Below, piece by piece: positions 11,046-23,377 of a DNA stretch of 64,000 nucleotides. The stretch is from Takakia lepidozioides. Its lineage: Eukaryota > Streptophyta > Takakiopsida > Takakiales > Takakiaceae. Below the pieces are notes generated by a model. The model searched no databases. It was not told the origin of the DNA and was given only the letters and a program-made list of their open reading frames with translations. A program made the translations under genes and the position numbers. Location of the stretch: positions 59,439,053 through 59,503,052 of the forward strand of contig CM060732.1 in the NCBI GenBank assembly GCA_030704615.1. The letters run 5' to 3'. Every line of letters starts with the position of its first letter. Position 1 is the stretch's first letter.

Positions 11046-12857
11046 TAGAAATATTGGTTTATTTCTTTAATACTTAATGTGAGTCCGTGTGGTTAAGGGT
11101 TCGTCCCTCGCCTTCATGGTATCTCCCATCTTCTAGATTGTGGCCAGGGTTTTATTTTGGCCGTTGTCAGTAAAATTTGGTTTTCCAAAATAATGATATA
11201 GAAGTAAAAATAAGAATGAGATGCCCATTGGTTTGGCATCCTATTTTGGTTGGGATTGCTCTCATGGATGACATGGAATGTTTTGGTTTATTTGTCAATT
11301 TAATTTGCTAGGGAATCTCACTTATATGTTTTAAATAGGCAATGAACGTACTTTCAATATGGCGGGGCCGTTGGCCGGAATGCCAAGCGCTTCGCCAAGC
11401 TGCTAGTCAAACACTTTCCGCACTAGGAAAGTGGGGAGTGGGAGGTGGGATGCGCTCCCCTCCTCCTCTTCTATAGAGCTAGAGCTCTCTCCGAGATGAG
11501 ATGCTCTCCATCTATAATTTTAACATATTATGGGGGAGCAGGAAGAGGCGTGGAGGAGGGAGCAAGAGGACTTCAAATGTTTTGGAAATTAATATGGAAC
11601 CATTATTTTCTCAATCACAACCCAATGTATCGCCCGCAACACATCATTTTCAACTCGAGATCATGACGTTAACTATAAGTGTTTCCCAACCACCAAGCTG
11701 CATTGTCATACCATCCTCTTTTAATGTATATAATTTACATATAGGGCCGCGGATAATTTAAAAATTAAAAATTAAAATTAAAATTAACAGCAGGCCTCTT
11801 GCCAACGCCGGCGACCATACCTGTAAGTCTCCAACACGCGAACTCATTACATAAGTTTAGTATGTAATATACTATAAAGTTTTGATATACCACTACTCGT
11901 TTGACTGGTTTTCTTTAGTAAGGAAATAACCATATTAGCAATGTTCTATATCAACCGAGATTTTCAACACGCGGATGAAACTAGGTCAACTAAAAGCCGT
12001 AAATATCACTGGGGCTAATGATAGTGCATATTGCTGTCTTCCCAGAGTCTTGCTTATAATAGCCAACTTTCCCGGAACTTCCTACTTGATATGCCACTTC
12101 AAGAAGATAGATTGCATCGAGGTGCGACCTATCTGTTAATCCCTAAATGACCGCAACCGTTTATCATATTTGTTTTTGAAACATTCGGATGATAAATTCT
12201 CCTTGAACTTAAAACTACGAAACTAAAACATAAACACTGACAATTAAGTTACTGACAACAATTGTAGCATTTTCATGGTAAGTCTTCTTGAATACATTTA
12301 AATGGGAGGAAATCATACAGATGCTCATAAATGACTGTTGAATATGGTCATAATAATAAAATACCTATTTGATTGAACTCGATAATTGTAATACAAATTT
12401 AACATGAGCCCCCTAGATTCGAGACAACAAATTGAAGAAAATACCCCATTTTTGGTCACATGGAGTGATCACAAATGTGGTTTGTAGGATGAAATTTGTA
12501 GTAGTGTAGAGAAGCCACTAAGTTTCGGAGAACTTCTAGCACTTCAAGAAGTGAGACAAATTACAAGGATATATATACATGAGGCTGGCAATGACAAGAA
12601 GTGCAAAGTGAGACAAATAAAATGTTGGTAGGATCAATTTATGTGGGGTTGCACCGTAAGTTTTTCCCTTTCTTGGACTTCTCACTTGCCATTTGTTTCC
12701 CAGTAATTCAAGAGAGTCTAGAAGACTCCGGTCAAATCAGGCATGACTAAGATCCACTTTCTAGGATAAATACATGGTAAACTCTCCAAAATTTTCGAGT
12801 GAGAAATGGATGGTATGGATGTTAACTTGATCCTACGGTTGAAATGGATTACACAGT
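11046..12857. other. Intergenic DNA, no gene seen
   Basis: Frames at 11445-11761 are open but low in complexity and show no domain. The rest is AT-rich with scattered stops. Confidence 0.45.
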
Positions 12858-13691
12858 CACTACAACAGATCGCGGTAATTATGACTGCCCAACCGTGGTA
12901 GTCATGGTTTTCTTGACTTTGACCATGACTGCACCATGTTTTTATATAAAATTGACATCGCGAAGTCGTTCATACGACTGTGGTTATATAAACGACTATC
13001 TAAGTAGTCGTCTGTATGACTATATAGCTCCAGAACGGGCGGAAGGCTGGTCATCGGCAATTGACCAGATTTAGCTCACCATTGATAGTCATTTCCTTGA
13101 CTACAGTGTACATGGATGAGGTTACATAGTCATGATGACTACTGGGGATTTTGTAATTTGGTGTGTATAATACAATTAAAACACTATATGTTCACATGAA
13201 TGACTAATGGGTGTATTGGTTAGTAAATTATAACTCTTATAGTAAAGAGGTTGGAGGTTCAAACTCCTCTAAGTACAATCAAATGGATAAGATGGCCCTA
13301 GGGTTAGTAGGCGAGCTAGGGATAGCACGTGACACCTTAGATGGGCTGCCACGTGGTTTTTTTTCATTATTATAAAATGCATTATGCCACGTGGCACAAC
13401 GCGGTACGATGCGATGTCTGACATATTTTTTTAATTTGTTTATTTTTTTGGAAAAAATATATTGTTTATTTTTATTTTTTTAATCAATTGCGCCTCGCCG
13501 TGGCCCGACAGCGGCGACTGCAGTGAGAGATATCACTTGGTTTATCTGACTGTAGTCATCTGGACCGTACCATCCTGTATTCATTGTATTCACTTGGTTT
13601 GCACGATTTACATTCATAGAAGTCATATGTACCGTTTATGACTGCAGAATAGTCATATATACAGTCATAAATACCGCGATCTGTTGTTGTC
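12858..13691. mobile_element. CACTA-like non-autonomous element
   Basis: The left end begins CACTACAACAGATCGCGG at 12858. The right end, 13662-13691, is its inverted counterpart with 27 of 30 positions matching by eye. Inside both ends are repeated AGTCAT/ATGACT and CGACT motifs, the subterminal repeats typical of CACTA (EnSpm) transposons, which also start with CACTA. The element is about 834 bp, contains no transposase, and carries a tRNA-like stretch (GGTTGGAGGTTCAAACTCC, about 13248) and three CACGTG sites at 13326, 13350 and 13388. The right terminus has lost the exact TAGTG, and no clear 3-bp target duplication is seen. Confidence 0.6.
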
Positions 13692-15094
13692 CTCAAATTT
13701 TACCTCAGCCGAGACTTGATGTAGGAATCCACATTATAAAAACCTTAACAACAATCGTTAGTGGAGTATAGAGAATTATATGCTACCTAGGTGATCTTGG
13801 ATTCAAATTCTGGATAGCACGTAAGATTTAAACAAAAAATTTCTCGATGTCTCTCATTTGTATCCTTGCCATCTGGCACCACAAAATTAGGGTGCAAAAA
13901 TGGGTCTCTTAACTTTTAAGAACATTTTGGACCATGGAAATTTGCAGCAAAAGAGAAAAAGAAGAATTTGCCAACTAAAAGATTGATGCATCGCTACGTC
14001 CCTTCCAAATGTTCTAGTACTTAAAAAGAAAATTCAACTAGAATAATATACATATAATTAATGTAAATAAAGATAAAGTGGGCTAGAATTTGAACTCTAG
14101 GCTTCTTTTTCTCCCATTCATTCACTTTTGATAGAGCAAAACGACGACGACTTTCATTACACGCTAGACCAATATGTATAGACATTGGTATGTTGATTTT
14201 TGGTACTTGTTTTGGTAGTGGGGCTCAATCAAAACTAATATCCACAAGTATGAGGATTGAGATCAATTAGGGTTTTGGTTGGTAGTGCTCTGCTTTTTTT
14301 GAACAAAAGAGGGCTATAGACAGTTTGGGGGGGGCATCTAGAGAAGGGCGATGAAAGCTCATGCCCAAGAGAGCGGTGTCACTTTCTGAAACGGCCATAA
14401 TTGGGGCAACATGGTTGCCCAAACCTCCCCACAATGGCTCGAAAGTTCACAGGGTATACACACATTAAGTGACCAGTAGACACACGCCCACCATTAAATA
14501 GTTGGGTTGGCTATAACGAGTGGTATCCAACATATATCTATGTGACTTTGAATTTAGTAAGATGGATTTGTCCCCTAACCACTATTCCAGCTGTTGGATG
14601 CTGGGGGATCTATATTCTTTATGTGTTACACCTTATGTGTGGATAAATGTGCAACTTCGTTGTTGATGCATGTGGGATGGCCTTCCTCTAGAGTTAGTTT
14701 AATGTTCATTTTAGCAAATACATTTTTTGACCTCCACCCAATGGAACAATAAGCTCTACAATGGATTTTTAAAAAGACTACGCATCAATGTCAAAAATCA
14801 CTAAGCCCCTATTGTGCCTTCACTCCTTTTCTTTCTATGATGTGCCTTCTCCAGGTAATCCCTCAGGTTACATCTATGTTATTAAACATCTTAACATGAG
14901 AAATAAATGGATGAATGTTCAAGTTTATTATGGATAAAAATAGATTCCAGTATTAACAAGGAGGAGCCATTCGCGACTAGGCACTTGTTAGAAAACATGG
15001 ATGATTGATGCATGCTATTATTTGGATATTGTGATCTAGATGGATGAATATAATAATAATTTAATTCGTTATCTTACTCCGAAAGCGATAGAAA
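13692..15094. other. Intergenic DNA, no gene seen
   Basis: AT-rich with no supportable frame. B-box-like fragments (GGATTCAAATTCTGG at 13799; AATTTGAACTCTAG at 14088, minus) suggest more decayed tRNA-derived repeats. Confidence 0.4.
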
Positions 15095-15260
15095 TGTAAG
15101 GTGAAGTGACTCCTAGTTACATTAGACCTAGGCCGGATTCTTCTTTCTCTTCCACCTGAGGAGGTAGCCCAGTGGTTGGATGTTTGTGCCTTGCTTGTGC
15201 ATAACCTAGGTGATCCCGGGTTCAATCCTTCAACATGTGCCTTCAGACCGTCCATTGGGC
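15095..15260 (+). mobile_element. tRNA-derived SINE-like element
   Basis: GGTAGCCCAGTGGTTGGA at about 15162 is a good A-box match, and GATCCCGGGTTCAATCC at about 15212 is a good B-box match. The roughly 50-base spacing between them is normal for a tRNA-type Pol III promoter. The preceding 60 bases belong to the dispersed AAGTG(G)CTC repeat family also found near 0.6, 27.4 and 31.5 kb. It lacks a complete tRNA fold. Confidence 0.55.
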
Positions 15261-16495
15261 CCTCGATGGCATGTGTGTTGAGTAGTAGGCTCAGTAAATT
15301 CACTCGACGTTAAAGAAACTTTATCTTTATCTTCCATAGGCTTGTCGTGACCACCAGTCATAAATGAAAAAACAAATGAGCTACCAAAAGTTTTTGAGCT
15401 TTTCATAATGGTGATATTCAACATTTAGAAAATCATAAAAATATATTAGGGTCTTCAATGCGCACACGCGGGTCCAATATGTTTACGTGGACTTAAAAAA
15501 GAATGAAGTTTTTTAATGATAATATACCCTTGAGAAAACCTTCAAATTTCTCAAAAATCCACGGCTTGGGTCTCTTGGTCCATTGGGTCTTAGATTGTTT
15601 TTTCACCAAAGTGAGCCCCTCTCAAGGGTAATGTATGTTCCATAAGTCCAAGTCCTGGGTTTATTGGGTGGTCTATTGCAAAAACACTTCATTGTTCTTC
15701 AACCTTGAGGCTTGAATACCTCTACAAGAAGCATATCTCCACCGCAAACCTCGAGTACCACACTATAAGAAACTGGTTGCTATACACAACATTTTCTTGT
15801 CTAACGTAGGTCCAAAAGGGGGCAGGAGTTGCTAGAAAGTGGCTCTCATTAAACTGTGATAATTTTTCACTCCATCACTACAGAGCCAAGCGGGAGGCAT
15901 CACAGTTAGGGGATCGAAGGCTGGTTGGGATGTATTGTTTGTGTGTCAATCAAGTGGAAATTGTAGTCAATAACTATGACTATGAGGTCGTAACCACTGA
16001 CATTTTGGCGCTAGCAACAAGTCATAATGTGTGATGGGACTTGTGAAACACCCAGATGTATCCCTTTCTCAATCTTTTAATGTTATACCACTCATCAAAT
16101 ATCATCCCATTCACATATCTTGCCCAATGTTCTATTCCCCACCAATCAATGACTAGATATTTACCTCCAGTGAACAAAGACTAGAAAGAAGTCATAGCCT
16201 TCTCCAATATAATTTTCCATATGAACGTATTTCTAATTTAATTTTAATTCTTGTGGTTCGGTTAAAAACTGGGGCCTGGGAACACTTTATTTGGGGTTGA
16301 TTTTCATGTCGTTATGTCATTGCTTTTAGAAGTTCTTAGTTTATTTTGTTCTAAATTTAAAATTGAGTTATGACATGAAGTCACAAAGTCACAAATACAT
16401 CCCCTTTAAAAAGAAAACAAAAAAAAATAGAAGCCCCCCCAAACTAAAAACTTTCCATTGGCCATCCATCTTTTCTGAAGAAGGTGACATGTGGC
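15261..16495. other. Intergenic DNA, no gene seen
   Basis: AT-rich with short random frames only; no repeat or motif that I can name. Confidence 0.45.
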
Positions 16496-16499
16496 GTAG

Positions 16500-16622
16500 A
16501 GTGTTTAGTTACATCTGGGCAAGGATAACCGGCTACAGCAATTGCCGGCCCAAAGCGTGTGGACCGGAAGATACGTGTGGCCGAAGACGTCCTGGGTTCA
16601 AACCCTCACCAGATGCTGCGGA
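16500..16622 (+). mobile_element. SINE-like fragment with Pol III B box
   Basis: GTCCTGGGTTCAAACCCTCACC at about 16588 contains a near-consensus B box, with a GGCTACAGCAATTGCCGGCC block upstream but no clear A box. An open frame crosses it but carries no domain. I read it as a decayed tRNA-derived repeat. Confidence 0.4.
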
Positions 16623-16769
16623 CATGACTTGTCTACTCTTATACAGTTTGTTACCGATTTACCTCACCAGAATCGAGGGGCTTTTCCTTAACCAATACCA
16701 GAATGAACACGTTTTTAAATGAATGTGAAATAGACCTCAACATTATCAATAGTCGGTAATTCCCTTCCA

Positions 16770-17080
16770 AAGGATGTGTGCGTGTTTTTTTTTTTTTTTT
16801 TTTAAAAATTTGAAAGGGGGTGAATACCGAGATATTTCTTAAGAACCAATAACAATTTTAGAGATATGAATACTGTCTCAATATTTGTCTTTTTTAAGTG
16901 TAATAACTTATTATTTGGCTTGAAGGGCACTGTGTTTATTGGATGAAATTAGGCAATATCTTAGAAACCCATTCCCCCCCCCCCCCTTTTTTTTTTAAAG
17001 GGAAACACCTTGGAGCCCATTTTCTAAAGTCGAAAAGCGGGATCTGAACAGTCATTTGTTGTGGATTTGGCCATTCATGG
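16770..17080. repeat. Homopolymer-rich stretch with a SINE-like tail
   Basis: A T run near 16783-16803 and a C-then-T run near 16974-16997 bracket AT-rich DNA. The following AAAGGGAAACACCTTGGAGC resembles the AAGGGAAAATACTCAGGAGC end of the element at 1.15 kb, so a SINE fragment probably ends here. Confidence 0.35.
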
Positions 17081-17594
17081 GCAGTTCCGACTTTGCCACT
17101 CTTGTTCTAATCAATCTATCTGTTTAGACTCAAAGAAAGAAGGAAACACCAAGCGGCGATTTGCGTAATGGCTCCTCTTTCGAAAATATTTAAAAAAAAT
17201 GGAAACTCATAATATTATGATCTTATTTCCTCATCAGTGTTTATGTTCGATCGCAGGTTGGTTGGGGAAGATCAAACCTGGTTTGGCAAGCCAACAGAAA
17301 ACCAATACATAAGCAAAATATGCACCCATTTGTTTTTCTTTGGTTCAAACAGGGGACACCTACTTTTGCCGTCAGAGTTGCCAGCAGACCATATCCTACT
17401 AGCTTATAAACTCCAAAAACAAATTAATAAAGAAAGATAGCTAATGAGAATATGGTAAGGGACAAAGCAATAAATTGATTTACTAGTAATGTGCGTTGAT
17501 TACGGGTGCAGTTGGAAGCAACACAGCAGTGTGGGCGATGGGATACAAAAGAACAGCGGGTGCGTGCGGTAGGGAAGTTCGCGGCAAGATCGCA

Positions 17595-18136
17595 AGTCAA
17601 AAGGCGAGCAAGCCGCGCTTTTGACTGCATCTTGGAGGAGGGGGGATGGCGTCTACAGTCACCTGAACAAGCTTACCGGCCTTGTCTTGCACGGTGGCGT
17701 ATTGCTTGGCACTGGAGATCAGGTGTTGGGCTTTCCGAAGTATGCATCGACCGGTCCTGCCCGACAGATCTGTTTCTTAGATCTACAAAAGGAAAATGGA
17801 ACAGTTGAGGTCTGTGTACCTACACTCAGCATCGCAGAACGAGTGTGGGTCTAGAACTTCTTGGTGGATAGGGAGAAGCCCTATGCCTACATCTCTAGCT
17901 GGGGTAATTCCAGATGGTGTATTGAGTGGGGGTCAGGGTTCATAGGTAATTGCTGCAGTCGATTTTACTCTGAGCAAGTGCTCCCTGGAGAGAGACCAAG
18001 TTATCTCCAACCCGTACCGCAAATTGGAAGTGAGTCTGTCGTGACCTCCTCTCACTCTTTAATCTCTAGTTTCCAGGCTCCTTTCTTTAGACTTTTGAAG
18101 CTGTTGTGATCACAAGATTGACTTTTGAAGCTGTTG
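17595..18136 (+). promoter_or_regulatory. W-boxes and a 30-bp spaced direct repeat upstream of WRKY
   Basis: W-box cores TTGACT lie at 17595-17600 (minus), 17621-17626 (plus) and 18118-18123 (plus), about 0.5-1 kb upstream of the likely WRKY start. WRKY proteins bind TTGAC(C/T), and auto- or cross-regulation is common in the family. GACTTTTGAAGCTGTTG is repeated at 18090 and 18120. Frames at 17506-18109 in this stretch are open but show no domain, so I treat the stretch as promoter and leader. Confidence 0.4.
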
Positions 18137-18597
18137 AGTTTGATCACACTTTCACCAGTCCCACAGAGGTGGATAAAGATTCTCTGAGATCTAGGTGGAA
18201 TGATCATGGCGGCTGCTGTGCTTGCAAGTGAGTGGACAGGTTTACCAATAACCAAACGAATTATGATCAGCAAACTCTATACAAAAGAAAATCTTCTCGA
18301 GAGAGCCAATTTCTAGACCTGTCTCTTTCGATAAACGCCAGTGATCTACATATGATGCACTGGGCTTTTTCTGCACTCTCCCTCTCATAGTAGAATCCTT
18401 CTAAGAAGCTGTTCACCTCTCTAGATCTCAATCCCTTCCAAGTGGATCTTCACACACGCGCACGCGTGCACACACTCTCTTTTCTCCTTTTTCTCTGGGG
18501 CCTCTCAAGTATAACGTGGATGTCACTGGGAGTTCAAACTTTCCAGAGTCCTGTACAATTTGCTGGAAACGTACTTAATACGTCTCTGCCTGTGGCT

Positions 18598-21500
18598 ATG
18601 GCGGGTCAGCCACCCCACCAGCAGGGAGGTGGGGAGCAGGAGAGTTACTTGCAGCAATTTCTCAGAACATTTGATCCAGAGGCGGCTGGGTCACGATCTT
18701 CATCAGTTGGCTCAATGGCTGGATCATCTACTTCTTACATAAGAAGAGAAAACTCGACCCAGACTGGGGCCTCTAACCCAGCTTGGAGTTTGATTTCATC
18801 TTCTGACGCAACATCACTAGTTAACACAGTCTCCCAAGCTAGAGAGCAGCAATTTGCAGGTCTTCTATCGAGCCAGCTCCCTAAGACCACATTGACGTAC
18901 CCAACCCAGCGAGATCTCCTCTCAGAATTCCCTTGGTTGAGCGACGAGTTTGAATTGCGCAGTGGCGCTCCTGTCTCACAATTAGCATCCAGCCAGGCAA
19001 TACAAGATGTCGGTTCAAGCTATGCCAGGCTCGTTAATCCACACCATCAGACCCAACAACATCAGCAGCTGGTTGTGTCCAGTGGAGAAGGTTCTTCTCT
19101 GAGGGAATTCAAGGTGCAAGGGGACTATGGAATCCCGCATTTTGGGCAGGGCTCGACCTCAAGCGTTCGTCACCGCTCAGAAGCCCCAGCCCAATTCCAA
19201 TCAAGTAGGTCTGACTCTGAAGTCCCTCTTCTTCCCGTCATAAATGAGGCACAGCTTGGATCATGGCCTCAGTCGGTTGCCATCAGTCCCACTTTTGAGG
19301 GCTCCGTCCCCCATACAGCAATGATACCGAGCTTTCCTAGTCTTGGTCTTGCATCTCCATTATTCACCGAAGCCCTAGCGGCGGTGTCCACCAATCCGTG
19401 CACGCCCAATTCGTCATTGTCTTCGTCAATCAGCGATGGAGAAGATGAGTCGGACTCAAAAGGTACTAGCCATAGTCAGCGTGCTGGGTTGGGCGTGGTA
19501 GGGTCTGCTGGCGAAGGTGCAGCTCCCTCTGTGAGCAGCGGGAAGCGGAAGACGCCGGAGCCATCTCTGGAGGAGGGTGACGACATAAAATATGAACCCG
19601 AGCTGCCCAAAAAGCAACAGACAGTGTAAGTGACTTGGATATTCTATCTCCTTGCGATTGTATTACAGAGCCACAGAGCCCACCCTCGAGAGCGTGGACA
19701 ACCCCTAGCAATGGACTTAAGGGGGTGCCCGTAGGCGTGTGCACGGAGCTCTTTTCTCTCTCATTCATGTTGATCGTTGACCTACATACAGTTGTCAGTC
19801 TATTTCATTGTTTGCACGTTTGTGTAGGAAATAAGAAACTGCGTCCTCTCTCTTTCCGACCTTACAGCTCTTGCTTTCTTCCAATGGAGATTTGGGTTGG
19901 AATTCGAGTCCACCAGTTCTGAAATACAGGAAGGGTCGAACGCAATAAGAATGCCCCAGAGAAACCCTGGATTTTCCCTAATTGTTATGGATCTAGAAAA
20001 GTCTAGCGAGTATCAGTGAGCTCCTCGGCATGCATATAATATGGAGATCCCGCCACAGAGTGAGCATCCGATCTCCGCACATGAATTCATGAAAATTTGG
20101 GTTTTACATTGTCCTTAGCCGGTGGTCCGAGCTGTATGCCTGGAACATTTTCGACTCCTCGATTCATGGCAGGGTTTTAGCTACAGTGCATACCAAGCTT
20201 TTCCACAATGAATGAGACCCTTTAACAATAAAAATCTATCTATAAGCCTTCAGCTGTTTCATTTTCTAGTCTGACAAAAGCATCGAACTTTGGCTCTTGA
20301 AAGCTGTAGAAATCTAACAAGAAGATGTTTGGCGTCGAGTGAGTCTCACTCTTTCAATGTTAATTTGCTGGGCAGGGTTTTCAAAGTATCATGCTTGAAA
20401 CGTTAGTTGTTCACAATGTTGAGAAGTGAAGGAAATCTTGAAATACGTCAGTTATGATTAATCCCAGAATTCGAGGCACTCGCTGACCTCTTGAGTTAGA
20501 TACGAGCAAGTGTTGTAATAGGGAAATCTGAATGTATTCCACGCGTGGATTGTCTGCAGAAATAGGCAGAGAAAGAAAGGGGGCATGAAGAGAGTGCGGG
20601 AGCCGAGATATGCTATCAAAACAAGGACCGAAGTTGATATCATGGATGATGGATTCAAGTGGCGGAAATACGGTCAAAAAGCTGTCAAGAATAGCCCTCA
20701 TCCCAGGTACAGCTGGACTTTCTAGAGAAGTCGTGTGTGTATGGTTGTCAACATACATGACTGAGTTTGTGAACAAATCATCCTCTAGATTCAATGTCGT
20801 TTTAGTTGTTATTGAATATTAGCTTGGATTGTGCGCGAATGACACGGTACAACCTGGAAATCGTCCTGTAGATAGAACACATCATCTGTGTCAAGGTAGG
20901 CGGAGGCTGGAGTAGCTGCAGCAACACGAAAGTACAGCAAAGAAACCTTACTGAGGTGTTGAAATCTTCGATGGCAGGAATTACTACAGATGTACCACTC
21001 TCAACTGCCCTGTAAGAAAACGCGTGGAACGTTCATTTGAAGACCCGGGCTTGGTGATCACGACATATGAAGGCACTCACACACATCAAACTCCAGGGTT
21101 TCACCGCACTCCTCCAGGTGGATACTTTGGGGTCGACCGTCCACTCGGTCTCGGCGGCGGACTCTTCCTACCGGGACAAAGTCCTTTGGGTCCCTTTGGC
21201 CTGAGTTCAGACCAGTTACCAGGCTTCCCTCGAGGAAGCGTGAATATGTCAAACTTACAGCAACCCCGAGATCTACATCGGGGCTTAGGGGGGAGCAGCC
21301 AACAAGATGGTCCTCCCCAAGTTGGCCATGGGGCCTTGCAAGAGAGTCTCTTTAGATCACAACAATTGCTTAGATTTCAAGGTGACCCAGTGCAGCCCGG
21401 GTCAGTGAAACAGGAACCATTTCAGTTTAGACCAGCTGAAGATCCGTTTCGTACTAGATCAGGGGATTTAAACCTACCTAGCCTCCTGAGAACTTCAGGA

Positions 21501-21905
21501 GCCACCAGTCAGGAAGCTCAAGCTCATGGCCCGCCACAAATTCAGTTTAGAGGGGACCCTCACGGCCCATATGCAGGCCTAGATCAATTCTTTAACTTAC
21601 CTCGACAGATTAATACAAACCTCAGATCAGGCCAAGCCGACACACATAGAATGCCTCAAGATCAGGGAGTAGAGATCAGTAGACATCCTTTAGAACCATT
21701 CATCGGCCTTCCTCCAAGTTTTGTTAGAGGCCAAACTCTGGCGAGGGGCCAACAAGAAATAAGAGCTGATCATGATGCACGGAGAGGTGGACCGGGTAGT
21801 GAAGGATTGCAAAGAACTGCTAGTCAGCACACATTGGCAGGCACAGATCAAGGCCTTCTTGAGGACATGGTCCGCCCTGCAGGCCCCAATATAAGCAGGA
21901 CTTGA
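18598..21905 (+). CDS. WRKY: Group IIc WRKY transcription factor
   Basis: A sequence-specific nuclear DNA-binding protein expected to recognise W-boxes. Three exons fit splice consensus and phase: 18598-19625, 20560-20706 and 20978-21905, giving 700 residues. WRKYGQK is at about residues 377-383. The zinc site is C397-X4-C402-X23-H426-X-H428, i.e. C2H2. The last intron splits the arginine codon just after KNSPHPR, the conserved intron position of WRKY domains. [18 protein letters not shown] upstream resembles the segment common before group IIc domains. Long glutamine-, serine- and proline-rich flanks make it larger than most angiosperm IIc members. I chose the ATG at 18598 (MAGQPPHQQ). The frame is open upstream to an ATG at 18442, which would add 52 residues with a hydrophobic stretch; that part reads more like a CT-rich leader. 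CoaE starts only about 365 bases downstream. Confidence 0.9.
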
Positions 21906-22270
21906 CATAATCACAATTTTACGCTGCAGTTTTGTGCACCCGACTCCTCGTGTTAAGCCGTGTCCTCGAAACATCATCTCTGTGAGATAGCGTCATCCAT
22001 GAATCAAGGCCTTTTGCGCATACAACTTCCTTCCAAAAATTTCACACCTCTCGTCCATTCACAGTTCTGATTACCACCGACTAATGCACCACCATTACTG
22101 TAATAACAACTGGGCCACCAAACCCTATTTTTTCTCTACCGCTGTCATAGTCACTATGTTAAAGGGTTGCCATCTTTGTAAGAGATCAATGTAACGTGTT
22201 GATGGAGAAGAGGGGAAAAGGTCAGGAGAGAGACAAAGGGAGTGAGTGTGTGTGAAGGTAGTGAGTAGAG

Positions 22271-23377
22271 ATGCGGCTGGTGGGTCTGACAGGGGGGATT
22301 GCATCCGGAAAGAGTACTGTGTCCAGGCAACTTCAAGCTCATGGCATTCCCATCATTGATGCCGACGTAATTGCCCATGTGGGTATACGGCCCCTTCTCT
22401 CTTTCTCTGTTATGACAGTGCTTGCGTTGTGATTCGAAGTTGGACCATGTCTGTTGTAATATGTCTATGCGCTATTTTCATGATGCCATCACATCCTCAA
22501 TGAGTTCATCGCGTCCCTGGTTTCTATAGAGCGTGGAAAGGAAAGAAGGGGCGCAATGTTCGGTGCCAATTCAGCGGTGCTGTGGAGAAGCGGTTTAGAA
22601 CTTGCGAGAATTAGTTTGGTATAGGTGTGATGTAATTCAAGTGGTGGTGCCGGAAGGGAATGGCAGGCAGCATTGCAGAAGGGCACATGGGGCTGGAAAC
22701 GAGTGGTTGAAGCTTTCGGGGATGGCATATTGCAACAGAATGGAGAAGTCGATCGCGCGAGGCTGGGGGAGATTGTCTTTTCTGATCCTGCAAAGCGCAA
22801 ACAGCTGAACTCGTACTTTCTCTCTCCCTCCTTCCCTGGGGTCCTCTTGTCCATGGTGAGGCATGATGCCTGTCTTGAGAATATAGAACGCCATATCTTT
22901 GACCCTGAAAATACGTTGGTGAAACCTTATGGGAGTGGTGCATGTTCCAGGGCTTTGCAGCCAGGCATTGTTTGGGGCATTCTCTCCCAGATTTGCAAGC
23001 ACTGGGTATCAGGGACCCCGGTGGTGGTGTTGGATGCGCCCTTGCTCTATGAGGCCAAGATAGACTGGCTCACAAAGCCAGTAGTGGTGGTGTGGGTGGA
23101 TGGCGACACACAGGAGGCGAGGCTCATGGCCCGTGACCAGAGCTCCAGGGAGCAGGCTCACAACCGAATCACGGCACAACTTCCTTTGGATAGCAAGCGT
23201 GCACGAGCTCACATTGTTATAGACAATTCTGGTTCCCCCGAGGCCACAAATGTGCAGGTTGAGAACTTATGGAAGGAAATCACCTGCCCATCTTCTTGGA
23301 ATGAGCTCATCCTCTCAAGGTTTGGAATAGCCACACTTATGGCTGGGAGTGTTGCACTGGCATCATGGTTTTGGTGA
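22271..23377 (+). CDS. COAE: Dephospho-CoA kinase (CoaE type)
   Basis: Catalyses the last step of CoA synthesis, ATP-dependent phosphorylation of dephospho-CoA at the ribose 3'-OH. Exon 1 (22271-22378) encodes [16 protein letters not shown] with the P-loop at about residues 8-15, followed by DADVIAH. Exon 2 starts at 22667, in phase, with [18 protein letters not shown]. Further on are [21 protein letters not shown] and a RMAxQ-like [14 protein letters not shown] helix, all CoaE features. The last about 18 residues are hydrophobic, like the membrane tail of plant CoaE. About 40-46 codons at about 22813-22950 interrupt a conserved helix between KRKQLNS and PGIVWGIL and are probably an intron without stops (GT...CAG, 138 bp). 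Splicing it gives about 226 residues, close to the roughly 232 of Arabidopsis. The exact donor is uncertain. Confidence 0.88.

Noticed and set aside
16363-16722. 119-codon open frame
   Set aside because: It runs through a SINE-like B box, has no domain, and lies in repeat DNA; treated as chance.
17506-18109. Overlapping open frames upstream of WRKY
   Set aside because: No conserved domain and frames change repeatedly; treated as promoter and leader.
19466-19768. Minus-strand frame opposite WRKY exon 1
   Set aside because: Shadow of the WRKY coding sequence.
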